Of a stretch of DNA of 64,000 nt, positions 15,509 to 23,838 are shown in pieces (the stretch's first letter is position 1; each line of letters starts with the position of its first letter). The notes below the pieces were generated by a model, which saw only the letters and a list, made by a program, of their open reading frames with translations, searched no databases and was not told where the DNA came from. Source of the DNA: a virus; the IMG/VR virus record IMGVR_UViG_3300049020_000031, positions 1-64,000 of that record; one strand, written 5' to 3'. The position numbers and the translations under genes are program-made.

Positions 15509-15812
15509 TGTTCACTATCGGATTGATGGTCCCAAGTTGTATCCGTATGACTTGTTTTCTCACACCGAGAAAGATCAACGAATCATGTTTGCGGTTCGTT
15601 CTCATGTAAATTTCGTTGACTCCAAGGGGCATGATTGCTACTTTTGGTTCAACGAGATTCCAATCAAACTCTTGAAAATTGGTGGGACCTGGTCAATCTT
15701 TAAAGACCCTGGCTTCCACTTGAAGTCGATGATTCCCGTTCATGATTTCCCAGCCCAGAAGATGCCATTATGTTTATGGTGCTCAATGGTGGAAAACCAG
15801 GAACTCACTTGA
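15480..15812 (+). CDS. Hypothetical protein
   Basis: 110 aa, aromatic-rich, unrecognised. It starts within the preceding gene. Its end overlaps the -35 of the next promoter. Confidence 0.62.
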   Translation: MNQQICQYLNVHYRIDGPKLYPYDLFSHTEKDQRIMFAVRSHVNFVDSKGHDCYFWFNEIPIKLLKIGGTWSIFKDPGFHLKSMIPVHDFPAQKMPLCLWCSMVENQELT

Positions 15813-15837
15813 TGGAATAACCAGATGAATGTATAAT
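15809..15837 (+). promoter_or_regulatory. Early-type sigma70 promoter
   Basis: TTGATG (15809-15814), 17 bp, TATAAT (15832-15837), with CCAGATGAATG before the -10, a near-match to the CCAAATGAAC word. Confidence 0.78.
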
Positions 15838-15862
15838 GGTCATATCGTAACTGAGGTTGAAT

Positions 15863-17020
15863 ATGACCCAAAACACCGCAGACTCCCAGTACCTGATCCC
15901 AGAAAAGAACTTCCCAGCTTTTGAGAAGGCTATCGCCGCTCTTTCGAAGAAATGCCTGAAGTTCACCGGAGAGGAAATTTCCCTGGTGGTGTTTGGTTAC
16001 GAGCTGGTTGAATTCAAGCCACAACAATTCGTCAAATGCTACAACGTTCTGCTCAATACTCCCCAACTTGTGTCTGGAGATTGGAAGTTCGTTGGGGTAC
16101 TGGATCATTCACTTGATCCCAATATTGGAAACCTTGTCCGATCTCTTACTAGCGATCAAGTACCCGTAGAGTTTCGCCACGGATATCGATGCAATCACTG
16201 TTCAGTGAACCGATTCCGCAAGCAGACTTTCTTACTTCGTGAAACGACCAGTGGCGAATACAAGCAAGTTGGTTCCTCTTGCTTGAAAGATTTCACCAAG
16301 ATTGATTCCGTCCATGCTACTGCCAAGGCGGCTGAGCTCTTGTCAGAAGTAAGGTCGTTGGCTCATGCGAGCTCTAGGATATCCGCTTCAGATAACTCTG
16401 GGTTAGATCTTCTCACCTATATGGCTCATGTCGCCAGTATCGTTCGTAAGGACGGTGGTTTTATCTCGGTGTCGGCAGCAAAACAGAATTACAAACTTTC
16501 TCATGAAACTGTTGTGTCAACAGCTGAACAAGCTCGAAACATGATGGCATACGAACGCAACTACGATCTTACACCCGATGATTATTCAATTGCGAATCAC
16601 GTGATAGAATGGGGTAAGGAATTGGTGAATGATCCACGTTCCCAGTGGAGTGATTATTTCTACAACCTCAGTCTGATCGCCAGAAATCCAGTGATTACCT
16701 GGCCGTCAACCAATATGGCAGCGAGCCTGTATAATGCCTGCTTGCCCAGTAGGGTGAAGACTTCTGAGTTCCTGGGTGAGGTTGGTGAAACGGTGACTCT
16801 TACTTTCACAGCCACTCATGTGGAACGCAAGGGCGATGGTTCCGGAGTTTCATATATTCTGCACCGAGGCCACGATGAGCATGGCAATTATGTGACCTTC
16901 ACACGTCAAAGTATTTTTGTAAACCAAGGACAACACGTGAAGATGACTGGAACTATCAAACAACTGGATGTCTGGGGTCGTGACAAATCTACTCGCTTGG
17001 TAAGGATTGCTCGTGTCTAA
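15863..17020 (+). CDS. Zinc-finger/OB-like protein of unknown function
   Basis: 385 aa. The centre (about residues 103-150) reads FRHGYRCNHCSVNRFRKQTF then GEYKQVGSSCLKDF. This H/C-x2-C...C arrangement is a conserved module in phage and plasmid proteins of unknown role. The C-terminal 95 residues (GEVGETVTLTFTATHVER, then YVTFTRQSIF and GQHVKMTGTIKQL) look like an OB-type barrel, so nucleic-acid binding is a reasonable guess. ATG 15863 is chosen because GAGG lies 6 nt upstream. Confidence 0.72.
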   Translation: MTQNTADSQYLIPEKNFPAFEKAIAALSKKCLKFTGEEISLVVFGYELVEFKPQQFVKCYNVLLNTPQLVSGDWKFVGVLDHSLDPNIGNLVRSLTSDQVPVEFRHGYRCNHCSVNRFRKQTFLLRETTSGEYKQVGSSCLKDFTKIDSVHATAKAAELLSEVRSLAHASSRISASDNSGLDLLTYMAHVASIVRKDGGFISVSAAKQNYKLSHETVVSTAEQARNMMAYERNYDLTPDDYSIANHVIEWGKELVNDPRSQWSDYFYNLSLIARNPVITWPSTNMAASLYNACLPSRVKTSEFLGEVGETVTLTFTATHVERKGDGSGVSYILHRGHDEHGNYVTFTRQSIFVNQGQHVKMTGTIKQLDVWGRDKSTRLVRIARV

Positions 17021-17663
17021 ACGTACCTACCCAGGCCTCAATCCCTCGATAGCCTATAAGTTGGGGTCCTTCAACGACTATTTGAAGGCTAGGTTCAAAC
17101 AGAAAGTTATCACGAATCAACTGCATCAAATGGCGATGGATGAATACACTCATGAATTTGCCAACGAGATGCTTCTTCTCCCACCTGTGGATTTTGAATC
17201 ACAGAGTGCGGCAAAGTTGATGGTTCGTTCAGCGGTGATTGGTACCCAAAACAGATCAACCTATATTGGTGACAAATACGATGTGGAGTTGCCAACTCAG
17301 TTAGAATGGTACGCGGAAATGATGGGGAGGGGAACCATTACCAGTTACGCTTGGATCTCTGAAGACAGTGTTCTTCCAATCATGTTGGAAAAATATTCAA
17401 CAAGCTCTAGGCGTCCCTACGCACAATGGATGATCAGTTCCATTTGGCGGATCATCGGTGATGGTTGGGACCTAACCTTTGGAGAAGGAATGTTTCAATG
17501 GGACAACGCCGCCGGTGCAGTGTTGTTTGAATATGAAACTCCCGCGGAAGTGAATTACCACGCACTCACTCATAAGGTTTCTAAATTGCAAAGCCCCAGG
17601 CTTATTGGGGATGAAGAAAAGTTTCGTGATGACTTGTGTTTGATTAAACTACTTGAAAGGTAA
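17013..17663 (+). CDS. Hypothetical protein
   Basis: 216 aa with a GTG start at 17013 (TAAGGATT upstream; a TTG at 17007 is also possible). It overlaps the preceding stop. Rich in Tyr/Trp, mixed fold, no known motif. It is cotranscribed with the metallopeptidase, 2 nt downstream. Confidence 0.66.
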   Translation: MSKRTYPGLNPSIAYKLGSFNDYLKARFKQKVITNQLHQMAMDEYTHEFANEMLLLPPVDFESQSAAKLMVRSAVIGTQNRSTYIGDKYDVELPTQLEWYAEMMGRGTITSYAWISEDSVLPIMLEKYSTSSRRPYAQWMISSIWRIIGDGWDLTFGEGMFQWDNAAGAVLFEYETPAEVNYHALTHKVSKLQSPRLIGDEEKFRDDLCLIKLLER

Positions 17664-17665
17664 GA

Positions 17666-18916
17666 ATGAAGATTGTAACTTTGAACAATGGAGCTCGCCT
17701 CCTTTTCTCTGGACGGACGGACACCCAAGCAGTGGCCGTTTCTGTGTTTGTGAATACCGGTTCTGTCAATGAAACAGAGAAGCTGAATGGCATCAGTCAC
17801 TTCTTGGAACATATGGCTTTCAAGGGCACCCCCACCCGGGACTACACGAAAATCAGTAGCGATGTGGAACGTCTGGGTGCGAACATCAACGCTTATACGA
17901 GCCAACAAAGCACCGCCTACTATGTGACTGGTCTTGCCAAGCACACCGGTATCTTCGTTGACCTGTTGGCAGACATCTTGCTGAACAGTACCTTCCCAGA
18001 AGATCAGATCGAACAAGAGCGTTCGGTGATCATTCAGGAATACGAACAATATGAAGATGACCCCAGTTGGGTGATGTTTTATGGTTTGGCCTCAAAGATC
18101 AACAAGGCCAACGGTTGGAAGAACACCCCACTGGGCCCCAAGAAGAACATCAATTCGTTCGTCAAGGGTGACTTCCAGAAGTACATGAAGGATTTCTACA
18201 CGGCCCCCAACATCATCATCGGCATCGCGGGCAACGTGGATGAAGACGAAGCTATCAAGATGGTTGAAACTGCATTCCGTGATCTGCCACAAGGTACGTT
18301 CACTCCACGTATTGCATCCGTCTATGAGCCTGGTGAATTCCTGAAAACCAAGAAGACACAAAAGCAGACCAAACTGATCACCGTGTTTGGTGGCACTCAG
18401 GACACTCATCACCGAGATCATTACATCGAACAAATCGCATTCTCAGTTATGGGTGGTGGTATGAGTTCGCCACTGTTCAACGAAGTCAGGGAAAAGCGAG
18501 GTCTGGCTTATAGTGTGGGGAGTAGCCATTATTCAGGCCACAATCTGTTGGTCATCAATTGCGCGACTACCGAAGAACATTTGGATGAATACTTCAAGGC
18601 AACGGCAGATGTGATGAAGGGTATGGTCGACAAGGTCGCTGACATTGATCTGGAACGAGCCCAGAACTCTATCGCGGTGGCGTCAACTCGCATCCAGGAA
18701 AGCCGGTTTTCATTCCTGGAACAGAACGTAAGTGATTTGTTCAACTACAACCGGCCCACTGATTTTGATGCCGAGATTGAAAAGTACATGTCAATTACCG
18801 CCCAAGAAGTGAAGGACTGCTTTGCGAGAATCATTACCACACCACCATCCATTGCAATGGTTGGCAAATGCGGAACCAAGGATTATCTGCAGAAGTTCAC
18901 AGAAGCTTTGAAGTAA
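17666..18916 (+). CDS. M16-family zinc metallopeptidase
   Basis: 416 aa, the length of bacterial processing-peptidase-like M16B enzymes. The inverted zinc motif HFLEH is at residues 45-49, with the third ligand Glu125 in IIQEYEQYE exactly 76 residues later, so the active site is complete. The C-terminal half has the non-catalytic repeat with the Arg/Tyr block VREKRGLAYSVGS. M16 enzymes degrade peptides or remove leader peptides. No signal peptide is seen, so it acts in the cytoplasm. It is unusual in phages and may process a phage protein or host targets. Confidence 0.92.
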   Translation: MKIVTLNNGARLLFSGRTDTQAVAVSVFVNTGSVNETEKLNGISHFLEHMAFKGTPTRDYTKISSDVERLGANINAYTSQQSTAYYVTGLAKHTGIFVDLLADILLNSTFPEDQIEQERSVIIQEYEQYEDDPSWVMFYGLASKINKANGWKNTPLGPKKNINSFVKGDFQKYMKDFYTAPNIIIGIAGNVDEDEAIKMVETAFRDLPQGTFTPRIASVYEPGEFLKTKKTQKQTKLITVFGGTQDTHHRDHYIEQIAFSVMGGGMSSPLFNEVREKRGLAYSVGSSHYSGHNLLVINCATTEEHLDEYFKATADVMKGMVDKVADIDLERAQNSIAVASTRIQESRFSFLEQNVSDLFNYNRPTDFDAEIEKYMSITAQEVKDCFARIITTPPSIAMVGKCGTKDYLQKFTEALK

Positions 18917-18933
18917 GAAGCACTGAAATAATA

Positions 18934-18957
18934 AGAGGGAGCAGATGCTCCCTCTTT
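18934..18957 (+). terminator. Rho-independent terminator
   Basis: 10-bp stem AGAGGGAGCA (18934-18943) with TGCTCCCTCT (18946-18955), then TT. Confidence 0.85.
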
Positions 18958-18980
18958 CCATATCCAAACAATGGATGGTA

Positions 18981-19006
18981 GAATGGCTCCCCTAGGGGAG
19001 CCATTC
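18981..19006 (-). terminator. 26-nt perfect palindrome between convergent genes
   Basis: A perfect inverted repeat from GAATGGCTCCCC to its complement, lying 16 nt beyond the end of the (-) gene at 19023. It is the probable terminator for that gene, though it lacks a T tract. Confidence 0.6.
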
Positions 19007-19022
19007 TTCACGCATCAAAGCC

Positions 19023-19430
19023 TTATGCGGCTTGCATACGTGGCTTGCGACCACGCTTCGCTGGTGCAGCCTGGGCCTTCGACACCACTTCGTCCATTTC
19101 ACGCCACAGGCGAGCGGTTGGAACGACCTTGCTGGGCTTGCCTTCCACGGCGTCAGCTGCGATCCAGCGATAGCTGGTACCGGCCATTGCCATGTGGGTG
19201 CCACGAGACATCTGGGTGGATTCAAGGAATTGGGAAGCAAATTTCCCGGTCATCGTAATACCCAGCCCGCCACGAGTGCGAGGTGACAGTGGGAAAATAC
19301 CACGGCCGGTTTCTTTGTCGGTGGCCTTGAACAGAACACGACCCGGACCTTCAATCTTGATCTTGACCGCATGGGCCTTGTCAAAGAATTGAGCTGCTGC
19401 TGGCTTGTTGAAAGTGAGATTCAATTGCAT
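19023..19430 (-). CDS. Hypothetical basic protein with AT-hook-like tail
   Basis: 135 aa. The C terminus KRGRKPRMQ resembles an AT-hook (GRKP core), and the middle has a Gly/Arg-rich stretch (PRTRGGLGITMTG). DNA or RNA association is plausible but unproven. CTTGGAG precedes the ATG. It is divergent from 19719 with inverted repeats in between. Confidence 0.68.
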   Translation of the reverse strand: MQLNLTFNKPAAAQFFDKAHAVKIKIEGPGRVLFKATDKETGRGIFPLSPRTRGGLGITMTGKFASQFLESTQMSRGTHMAMAGTSYRWIAADAVEGKPSKVVPTARLWREMDEVVSKAQAAPAKRGRKPRMQAA

Positions 19431-19463
19431 TTACGATACTCCAAGAAAAGTTTGTCATATTCG

Positions 19464-19509
19464 CCAACAACATTGTTGGAGAATTTGCAACAACCATATC
19501 GTCGTTGCA
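19464..19509. promoter_or_regulatory. Two inverted repeats in a divergent intergenic region
   Basis: CCAACAA-CA-TTGTTGG (19464-19479), then TGCAAC (19486-19491) with GTTGCA (19504-19509). They lie between divergent genes 19023(-) and 19719(+), so they are operator candidates. The remaining 288-nt gap shows no convincing gene. Confidence 0.5.
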
Positions 19510-19718
19510 TAAGCCGTACTGTAAATGGTAGCCGTAAATATGTCAAACCATAAGGTTAATCACTCTTAAACCTAGAAGGCACGACGTCCGCCATTGATTT
19601 TATGTATGTGTATACAGTATTGCCTACACAGTTCGTTACACAAAATCATGAAGTAATCAAGCATTACTTCATTTCATTTGAATGTTGTAAATACACGAAA
19701 GGAATTTTAAGAATCACC

Positions 19719-19967
19719 ATGTTCGATCATTTACCATTCAAAGTAAGAGTATTGGCCTATGAATCACCGTCCATGACAGCGACAATTAGGCCAGTGAAAA
19801 TCCATAGTCCGGTTTCTCTTAATGAGGATTGGTGTGCGGATAATTGTACAGGTGATTACGACTTTGAGGTTGAAATAGAAGAAGACGAGGATAGTCGTCT
19901 TCATTATATTCTGTATCGTTTCTCTGACGAAACTGATGCCATCTTATTCAAATTAGCGAGATGTTAA
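19719..19967 (+). CDS. FKL-signature protein
   Basis: 82 aa from ATG 19719 (GGAATTTTAAG upstream; the longer frame to 19602 has no ribosome site). It ends RFSDETDAILFKLARC, a member of the recurrent C-terminal FKL family. An acidic stretch EIEEDEDS precedes the signature. Function unknown. Confidence 0.65.
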   Translation: MFDHLPFKVRVLAYESPSMTATIRPVKIHSPVSLNEDWCADNCTGDYDFEVEIEEDEDSRLHYILYRFSDETDAILFKLARC

Positions 19968-19995
19968 GTGAGCTTATTGTTATCGACGTTTCACC

Positions 19996-20003
19996 TATAA
20001 ATA
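19996..20003 (+). promoter_or_regulatory. T4-like late promoter octamer
   Basis: TATAAATA, the exact T4 late consensus, 25 nt before ATG 20028. Confidence 0.7.
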
Positions 20004-20027
20004 TTTCGTGAACAGTCACTTGGAACT

Positions 20028-20276
20028 ATGATGAGCAAAGTAATTAAATTTCCTAGAGCAGAGGAACGGAAACAGTTGGTTGCAAACCCAGAACCGACAC
20101 TGGATAAAATGTATTTGGGATCGTTCACATTCACTTGTTCCTGTGGAGAAACAGGAACATTTGAACCCAAGAACATGATATTCAGAAGCCTGGAGCTGTA
20201 TTGCGCGAAGTGTGGAGTCCCACACAGACTCGTCAATCCAGCTTTTTCCACGCCCAAGACTCCTAGGCAACGATAA
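20028..20276 (+). CDS. Small zinc-ribbon-like protein
   Basis: 82 aa. TCSCGE (CxC) and YCAKCGV (CxxC) about 20 residues apart make a four-Cys zinc ribbon. N and C termini are basic. A nucleic-acid or protein adaptor is likely. ATG 20031 is an alternative start. It is driven by a perfect late octamer. Confidence 0.74.
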   Translation: MMSKVIKFPRAEERKQLVANPEPTLDKMYLGSFTFTCSCGETGTFEPKNMIFRSLELYCAKCGVPHRLVNPAFSTPKTPRQR

Positions 20277-20351
20277 ACGTTGGTTGGTATTTTGACAATG
20301 AATTTCCACCAGTTAAAATCTGGTGTGTAAATAATTCACTTCAGGAAATTC

Positions 20352-20801
20352 ATGTCTAAAATTCAAATGAAAATCGTCGATCCGCGCATCCTTGAACTGA
20401 TGCCGGAATACGCAACCGCCGGCTCTGCGGCTTTTGATCTCCGCGCTTGTATCGACTCTCCATTGACTCTTCAACCCAATCAAGTTCAGCTCATTGATAC
20501 GGGTATTTCTATCTTCATGGCCGATCCTGCCATGGCAGCAATGATCCTCCCTCGCTCTGGTATGGGTCACAAGAACGGTATTGTTCTGGGTAACCTAGTT
20601 GGCCTCATCGACAGTGACTATCAGGGCAATCTGAAGGTCAGTTGCTGGAATCGCAGTGAGGTTGAATTCACCATCGATCCCATGGATCGAATTGCTCAAT
20701 TGGTTATTGTTCCAGTCCTTCGCCCTGAATTTGAAATCGTGGATACCTATTCTGAATCAAATCGCGGTGTTGGTGGTTTCGGTTCTTCCGGTACGAAATA
20801 A
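20352..20801 (+). CDS. dut: dUTPase (trimeric dUTP pyrophosphatase)
   Basis: 149 aa, typical of the trimeric class. It hydrolyses dUTP to dUMP and PPi, keeping uracil out of phage DNA and feeding dTMP synthesis. All five motifs are seen: [10 protein letters not shown] (I), [10 protein letters not shown] (II), [13 protein letters not shown] (III), [11 protein letters not shown] (IV) and the C-terminal P-loop-like [10 protein letters not shown] (V). AGGAAATTC precedes the ATG, and the stop shares a base with the next start (TAATG). Confidence 0.96.
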   Translation: MSKIQMKIVDPRILELMPEYATAGSAAFDLRACIDSPLTLQPNQVQLIDTGISIFMADPAMAAMILPRSGMGHKNGIVLGNLVGLIDSDYQGNLKVSCWNRSEVEFTIDPMDRIAQLVIVPVLRPEFEIVDTYSESNRGVGGFGSSGTK

Positions 20802-21154
20802 TGGATTACCCAGGTCTAGAATTGGACAAATTGTCAGATGACGCCCTGGTCGCCAGGATTTCGGAATTGCACGGCAAGATGGTCCATGTGCAAAACTTTG
20901 GAGGTAATTCCACCGTCATGGATCAGTTGTTTGCGTTATTGGAGACTCTGGAGTTTGAACAAGACACCAGACGCAACAAGAAGGCCTGGGACTCAGAATT
21001 GAAAGCTAAGGGTGTCATGGTAGAAACAGAACCAGACCTAATCGTAAAGAACGAAATCCCACAAGCTCAAAAGAAGTCAAACAAGCCCGGTTATGCCCCA
21101 GGTAGTTTGTTCAAGAAGACGTCGGCCCCGGCCAAAGACAACTTGGACGATTAA
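20801..21154 (+). CDS. Hypothetical protein downstream of dUTPase
   Basis: 117 aa, helical N terminus and a Lys/Pro-rich, probably disordered C-terminal 40 residues. Not recognised. It is translationally coupled to dut by TAATG. Confidence 0.7.
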   Translation: MDYPGLELDKLSDDALVARISELHGKMVHVQNFGGNSTVMDQLFALLETLEFEQDTRRNKKAWDSELKAKGVMVETEPDLIVKNEIPQAQKKSNKPGYAPGSLFKKTSAPAKDNLDD

Positions 21155-21174
21155 AACAGCACTTCATAAATATT

Positions 21175-21182
21175 CAGTGGGT
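21175..21182 (+). promoter_or_regulatory. T4-like late promoter octamer
   Basis: CATAAATA, 60 nt upstream of the gene at 21242. Confidence 0.58.
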
Positions 21183-21241
21183 GGTGGTGAACCATTCCTG
21201 GTCGCTCAAATATCACCACCCACTAACACGAGGAAAACAAA

Positions 21242-21928
21242 ATGAGTATGGAAGACGATTACGACGACGACACCTGTTTCACTTGGGCGCATTTTAAATT
21301 CAAATCCATACGTATCCTTGACAACACATTGATGTCAAGCGTCAGCAGTGTAAAGGCTGAAATCGTACCAATCGACGATGCTACTGATATTGATATCAAA
21401 ACTGTTCTGGATAAGATTCACTTCTGGTTTGATTCTATCGTGGGCACCTCGATCATGTTCGAGCGCGAAAACGAATTCGCGGTGAATCTTATGTTCACAG
21501 AACTGGGTCTGGCTAGAACTGACAATATCCCCATGGTTCTTCCCGCGATCCCATCAGATGACGTACTGGCTAGAATTCTCCATGCCAAGATGAATGCCTT
21601 GGGTAACGGCAAAGTAGTTTTCGGGATGATTGAAATCAACAGCGATAACGATTTCACGGTTACCTTCACTGGTAGTGGTGAGGAAGAGCTTCCTGACATG
21701 GAAACCTGGATCGGAGAACGGTCGTATTATGAAGTTCCTTGGTGGGCCAGAAACGATGGTAGTACACTGGACATTATTCCTGAAGAAGATGCTGATCTCA
21801 CAAACCCACCAAACATTGGTGTTGATTTGAGCTTCATCGAATCACGTTATAAACCACAAGAAGAGGTCGCGATTATTTTGAGACCACGTTTCTCACCTGA
21901 AGTAATCAGCGGCGGAAAGAACGATTAA
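21242..21928 (+). CDS. Hypothetical acidic late protein
   Basis: 228 aa, strongly acidic N terminus (MEDDYDDD) and an overall beta-rich body. Its late-type promoter suggests a virion or assembly role, but no known structural family can be assigned. AGGAAAACAAA precedes the ATG. One nucleotide separates it from the next gene. Confidence 0.72.
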   Translation: MSMEDDYDDDTCFTWAHFKFKSIRILDNTLMSSVSSVKAEIVPIDDATDIDIKTVLDKIHFWFDSIVGTSIMFERENEFAVNLMFTELGLARTDNIPMVLPAIPSDDVLARILHAKMNALGNGKVVFGMIEINSDNDFTVTFTGSGEEELPDMETWIGERSYYEVPWWARNDGSTLDIIPEEDADLTNPPNIGVDLSFIESRYKPQEEVAIILRPRFSPEVISGGKND

Positions 21929-21929
21929 A

Positions 21930-22457
21930 ATGCAAAGAGTTGACGAATGGGGGCGAGTCATTCTGGATGATCCAGCCTTGTTGGAATTTTTCTACAAGGA
22001 CTTGGATCAAACCAGTGAATTGTATGTTGATGATTCACCAGCAATCCAACAATACAATCAAATGTGTCAGCTGTTCGATCAACCACAGCTCGTCCTCACT
22101 CCGGTTACCACGCCTGATGTATCCCCTGAAGATTTCCACCGAGAGCGCCAGAAACAGTGGCTGATGCCTCCAGAGTATCAGGAAATCGATCTGGAGTCTT
22201 GGTTGATACAGAAATGCTCATCCGTTGATGAGTGGGATAGAGTCAAATACGAGCTTGAATTATTCCAAAAGCACAATATGATGGATGTGCTTAGATTATT
22301 CATCTATATCACCACTGAACTCAGGGATCATGGAGTTTTGTGGGGAGTGGGTCGTGGTAGCAGTGTGGCGAGCTACTGCCTGTTTCTTATTGGTATCCAT
22401 CGAATTGATAGTATCAAGTACGGCCTTGATATCAAGGAGTTTCTGAGAGATGAGTAA
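21930..22457 (+). CDS. DnaE-like fragment (Pol III alpha palm segment only)
   Basis: 175 aa. The C-terminal 60 residues, including LWGVGRGSSVASYCLFLIGI and IKYGLDIKEFL, match the GRGS nucleotide-binding block of bacterial DNA polymerase III alpha. In DnaE the catalytic DxD Asp residues come right after this block, but here the protein stops (FLRDE), so polymerase activity is not expected. The N-terminal 110 residues are unlike DnaE. It could be a nucleotide-binding or decoy protein. It overlaps the next gene by 8 nt. Confidence 0.72.
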   Translation: MQRVDEWGRVILDDPALLEFFYKDLDQTSELYVDDSPAIQQYNQMCQLFDQPQLVLTPVTTPDVSPEDFHRERQKQWLMPPEYQEIDLESWLIQKCSSVDEWDRVKYELELFQKHNMMDVLRLFIYITTELRDHGVLWGVGRGSSVASYCLFLIGIHRIDSIKYGLDIKEFLRDE

Positions 22458-22911
22458 CCTTTCAATAACAACTGGCGTCGTTGATTCAGATCATAAGGGC
22501 ACCACAGGACGCGGTACCATATTCTGGATGGAAATATTGTTTGGTGAAGAACGGCACTACTATGAATGGGGGTTGCTTGAAGAACTAAATGGGTCCTTCA
22601 AACCAGATGAAATCACCAAACCATTCAAAGTTTGGGCTCGGGAACAACAGAAGATTCAAGACGACTCTGAAAGAAAGACCAAAGAGGATGCTCTGTCTAA
22701 AAGAAAATCAGAAGTCTCATTGCCTGGATCTGTAATCCAAGTTATCAACCAAATAGTTGGTGATAACCCGGATATTGTGAATCAATTCAAATCCGGAAAC
22801 GTGAAAGCTCTTAACTCTTTGGTGGGAAAAGTCATAGCCATCACCAAGAAGAATGGAATCGCCTGTGATGCGTTCTCCATCAGCACGTATGTCACCGGCC
22901 AATTGTCCTGA
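22450..22911 (+). CDS. Protein with GatB/YqeY-like C-terminal domain
   Basis: 153 aa. Residues about 92-150 (INQIVGDNPDIVNQFKSGN, then ALNSLVGKVIAITKKNG) follow the GatB_Yqey tail pattern NPxxVxxYxxGKxKxxxxLVGQVMK. In GatB this tail contacts tRNA in Asp/Glu-tRNA amidotransferase, and YqeY carries it alone. The N-terminal 60 residues are unrelated. A tRNA-linked role is inference. Confidence 0.6.
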   Translation: MSNLSITTGVVDSDHKGTTGRGTIFWMEILFGEERHYYEWGLLEELNGSFKPDEITKPFKVWAREQQKIQDDSERKTKEDALSKRKSEVSLPGSVIQVINQIVGDNPDIVNQFKSGNVKALNSLVGKVIAITKKNGIACDAFSISTYVTGQLS

Positions 22912-22921
22912 TAACTACGTG

Positions 22922-22929
22922 TATAAATA
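22922..22929 (+). promoter_or_regulatory. T4-like late promoter octamer
   Basis: Exact TATAAATA, 18 nt before ATG 22948. Confidence 0.7.
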
Positions 22930-22947
22930 CGGTATCAGGGAGGCTAT

Positions 22948-23313
22948 ATGAAAGTCAAAAGTATGAGAGGTGTCGTTCTAGACCTCGCACAAATCATGGC
23001 GCAAAACGAAAAGGTTGTTGCTGTGGGTAATGCAAAAATGAATGCTCGAGGCGATCAAGTTGGACCTGGTGGCAAGGTTATCAAACGAAGAGAACAGGTT
23101 GCAAAGGAATACCACGAATCAAACCCCAAGGCTGTAAAGAAGATCAGCTTGAAGGAAGTGGAGCCTGATGTGTTTTTGTCACCAGCAGAAGCCGTTTCTC
23201 AGGCTTTGGCGGCAGTAGAAGCTTCTAAAGCAGAAGCGGCTAAAGTACAAGCCCCCGAAGTCAAAATGGACGAAAAGCCCAACAAGGGCCGAGTAATCAG
23301 AGATAACGACTAA
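22948..23313 (+). CDS. Conserved late phage protein
   Basis: 121 aa. The N-terminal half (MKVKSMRGVVLDLAQIMAQN, then AVGNAKMNARGDQVG and VIKRREQVAKEYH) resembles a conserved family of large myoviruses, recalled rather than searched. The C-terminal half is an Ala/Glu/Lys-rich low-complexity tail. The exact late promoter suggests a virion or assembly protein. A strong terminator follows. Confidence 0.7.
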   Translation: MKVKSMRGVVLDLAQIMAQNEKVVAVGNAKMNARGDQVGPGGKVIKRREQVAKEYHESNPKAVKKISLKEVEPDVFLSPAEAVSQALAAVEASKAEAAKVQAPEVKMDEKPNKGRVIRDND

Positions 23314-23334
23314 AGAGGTAACGCTCTAGCCTGA

Positions 23335-23353
23335 CCCCGCGAATGCGGGGTTT
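23335..23353 (+). terminator. Rho-independent terminator
   Basis: CCCCGC (23335-23340), GAAT loop, GCGGGG (23345-23350), TTT. It also separates the converging (-) gene ending at 23366. Confidence 0.85.
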
Positions 23354-23365
23354 GTGCTTTCTGGC

Positions 23366-23635
23366 TTAGAACCAGGTAAGGTAAAATTCCATCATAGTTT
23401 GTTCATCAGCAAACGGAATCATTATGAAATTCTTATCTACAAACACCTCGACACCCGTTAGCTTTTCAAAGTTTATAACGTAACGGAGAAAGTCACGAGA
23501 TGACTCCATGTGTTCTTCCACAATAAGAGTCAGCTCCGAGATAGTCAGGAACAGATTGCTCCCAACGAATCTATCCGGAGGATCTTTGAGAGAGATGGCA
23601 GAATCGGAGTTTGCGTTTGTAACAGTCATAGCCAA
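23366..23635 (-). CDS. FKL-signature protein (tandem copy 3)
   Basis: 89 aa. It ends MIPFADEQTMMEFYLTWF, the aromatic variant of the FKL signature. The N-terminal part is Ser/Asp-rich and the middle helical. It overlaps the upstream paralogue by 10 nt. Third of three consecutive family members. Confidence 0.7.
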   Translation of the reverse strand: MAMTVTNANSDSAISLKDPPDRFVGSNLFLTISELTLIVEEHMESSRDFLRYVINFEKLTGVEVFVDKNFIMIPFADEQTMMEFYLTWF

Positions 23636-23838
23636 GTCAATTTGAATTGAATAAATGCCTCATCGTTGGGAAACTCCACACCCAAAAATCCATGAGTGGG
23701 ATAGGTCAGCAAATCAACACCACAAATATTTTTGAATTCACTACGTACTGTTTCAATTGACTTGAATGTGTACATTTGGGACTTTTTGAAGTCTACGATC
23801 TTCCTGACATCATCCATCGATATTTCGTATTTCATCAA
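23626..23838 (-). CDS. FKL-signature protein (tandem copy 2)
   Basis: 70 aa. It ends GVEFPNDEAFIQFKLTWL, a classic form of the signature. A helix-beta-helix layout appears likely. ATGA overlap with the upstream copy. Confidence 0.7.
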   Translation of the reverse strand: MMKYEISMDDVRKIVDFKKSQMYTFKSIETVRSEFKNICGVDLLTYPTHGFLGVEFPNDEAFIQFKLTWL

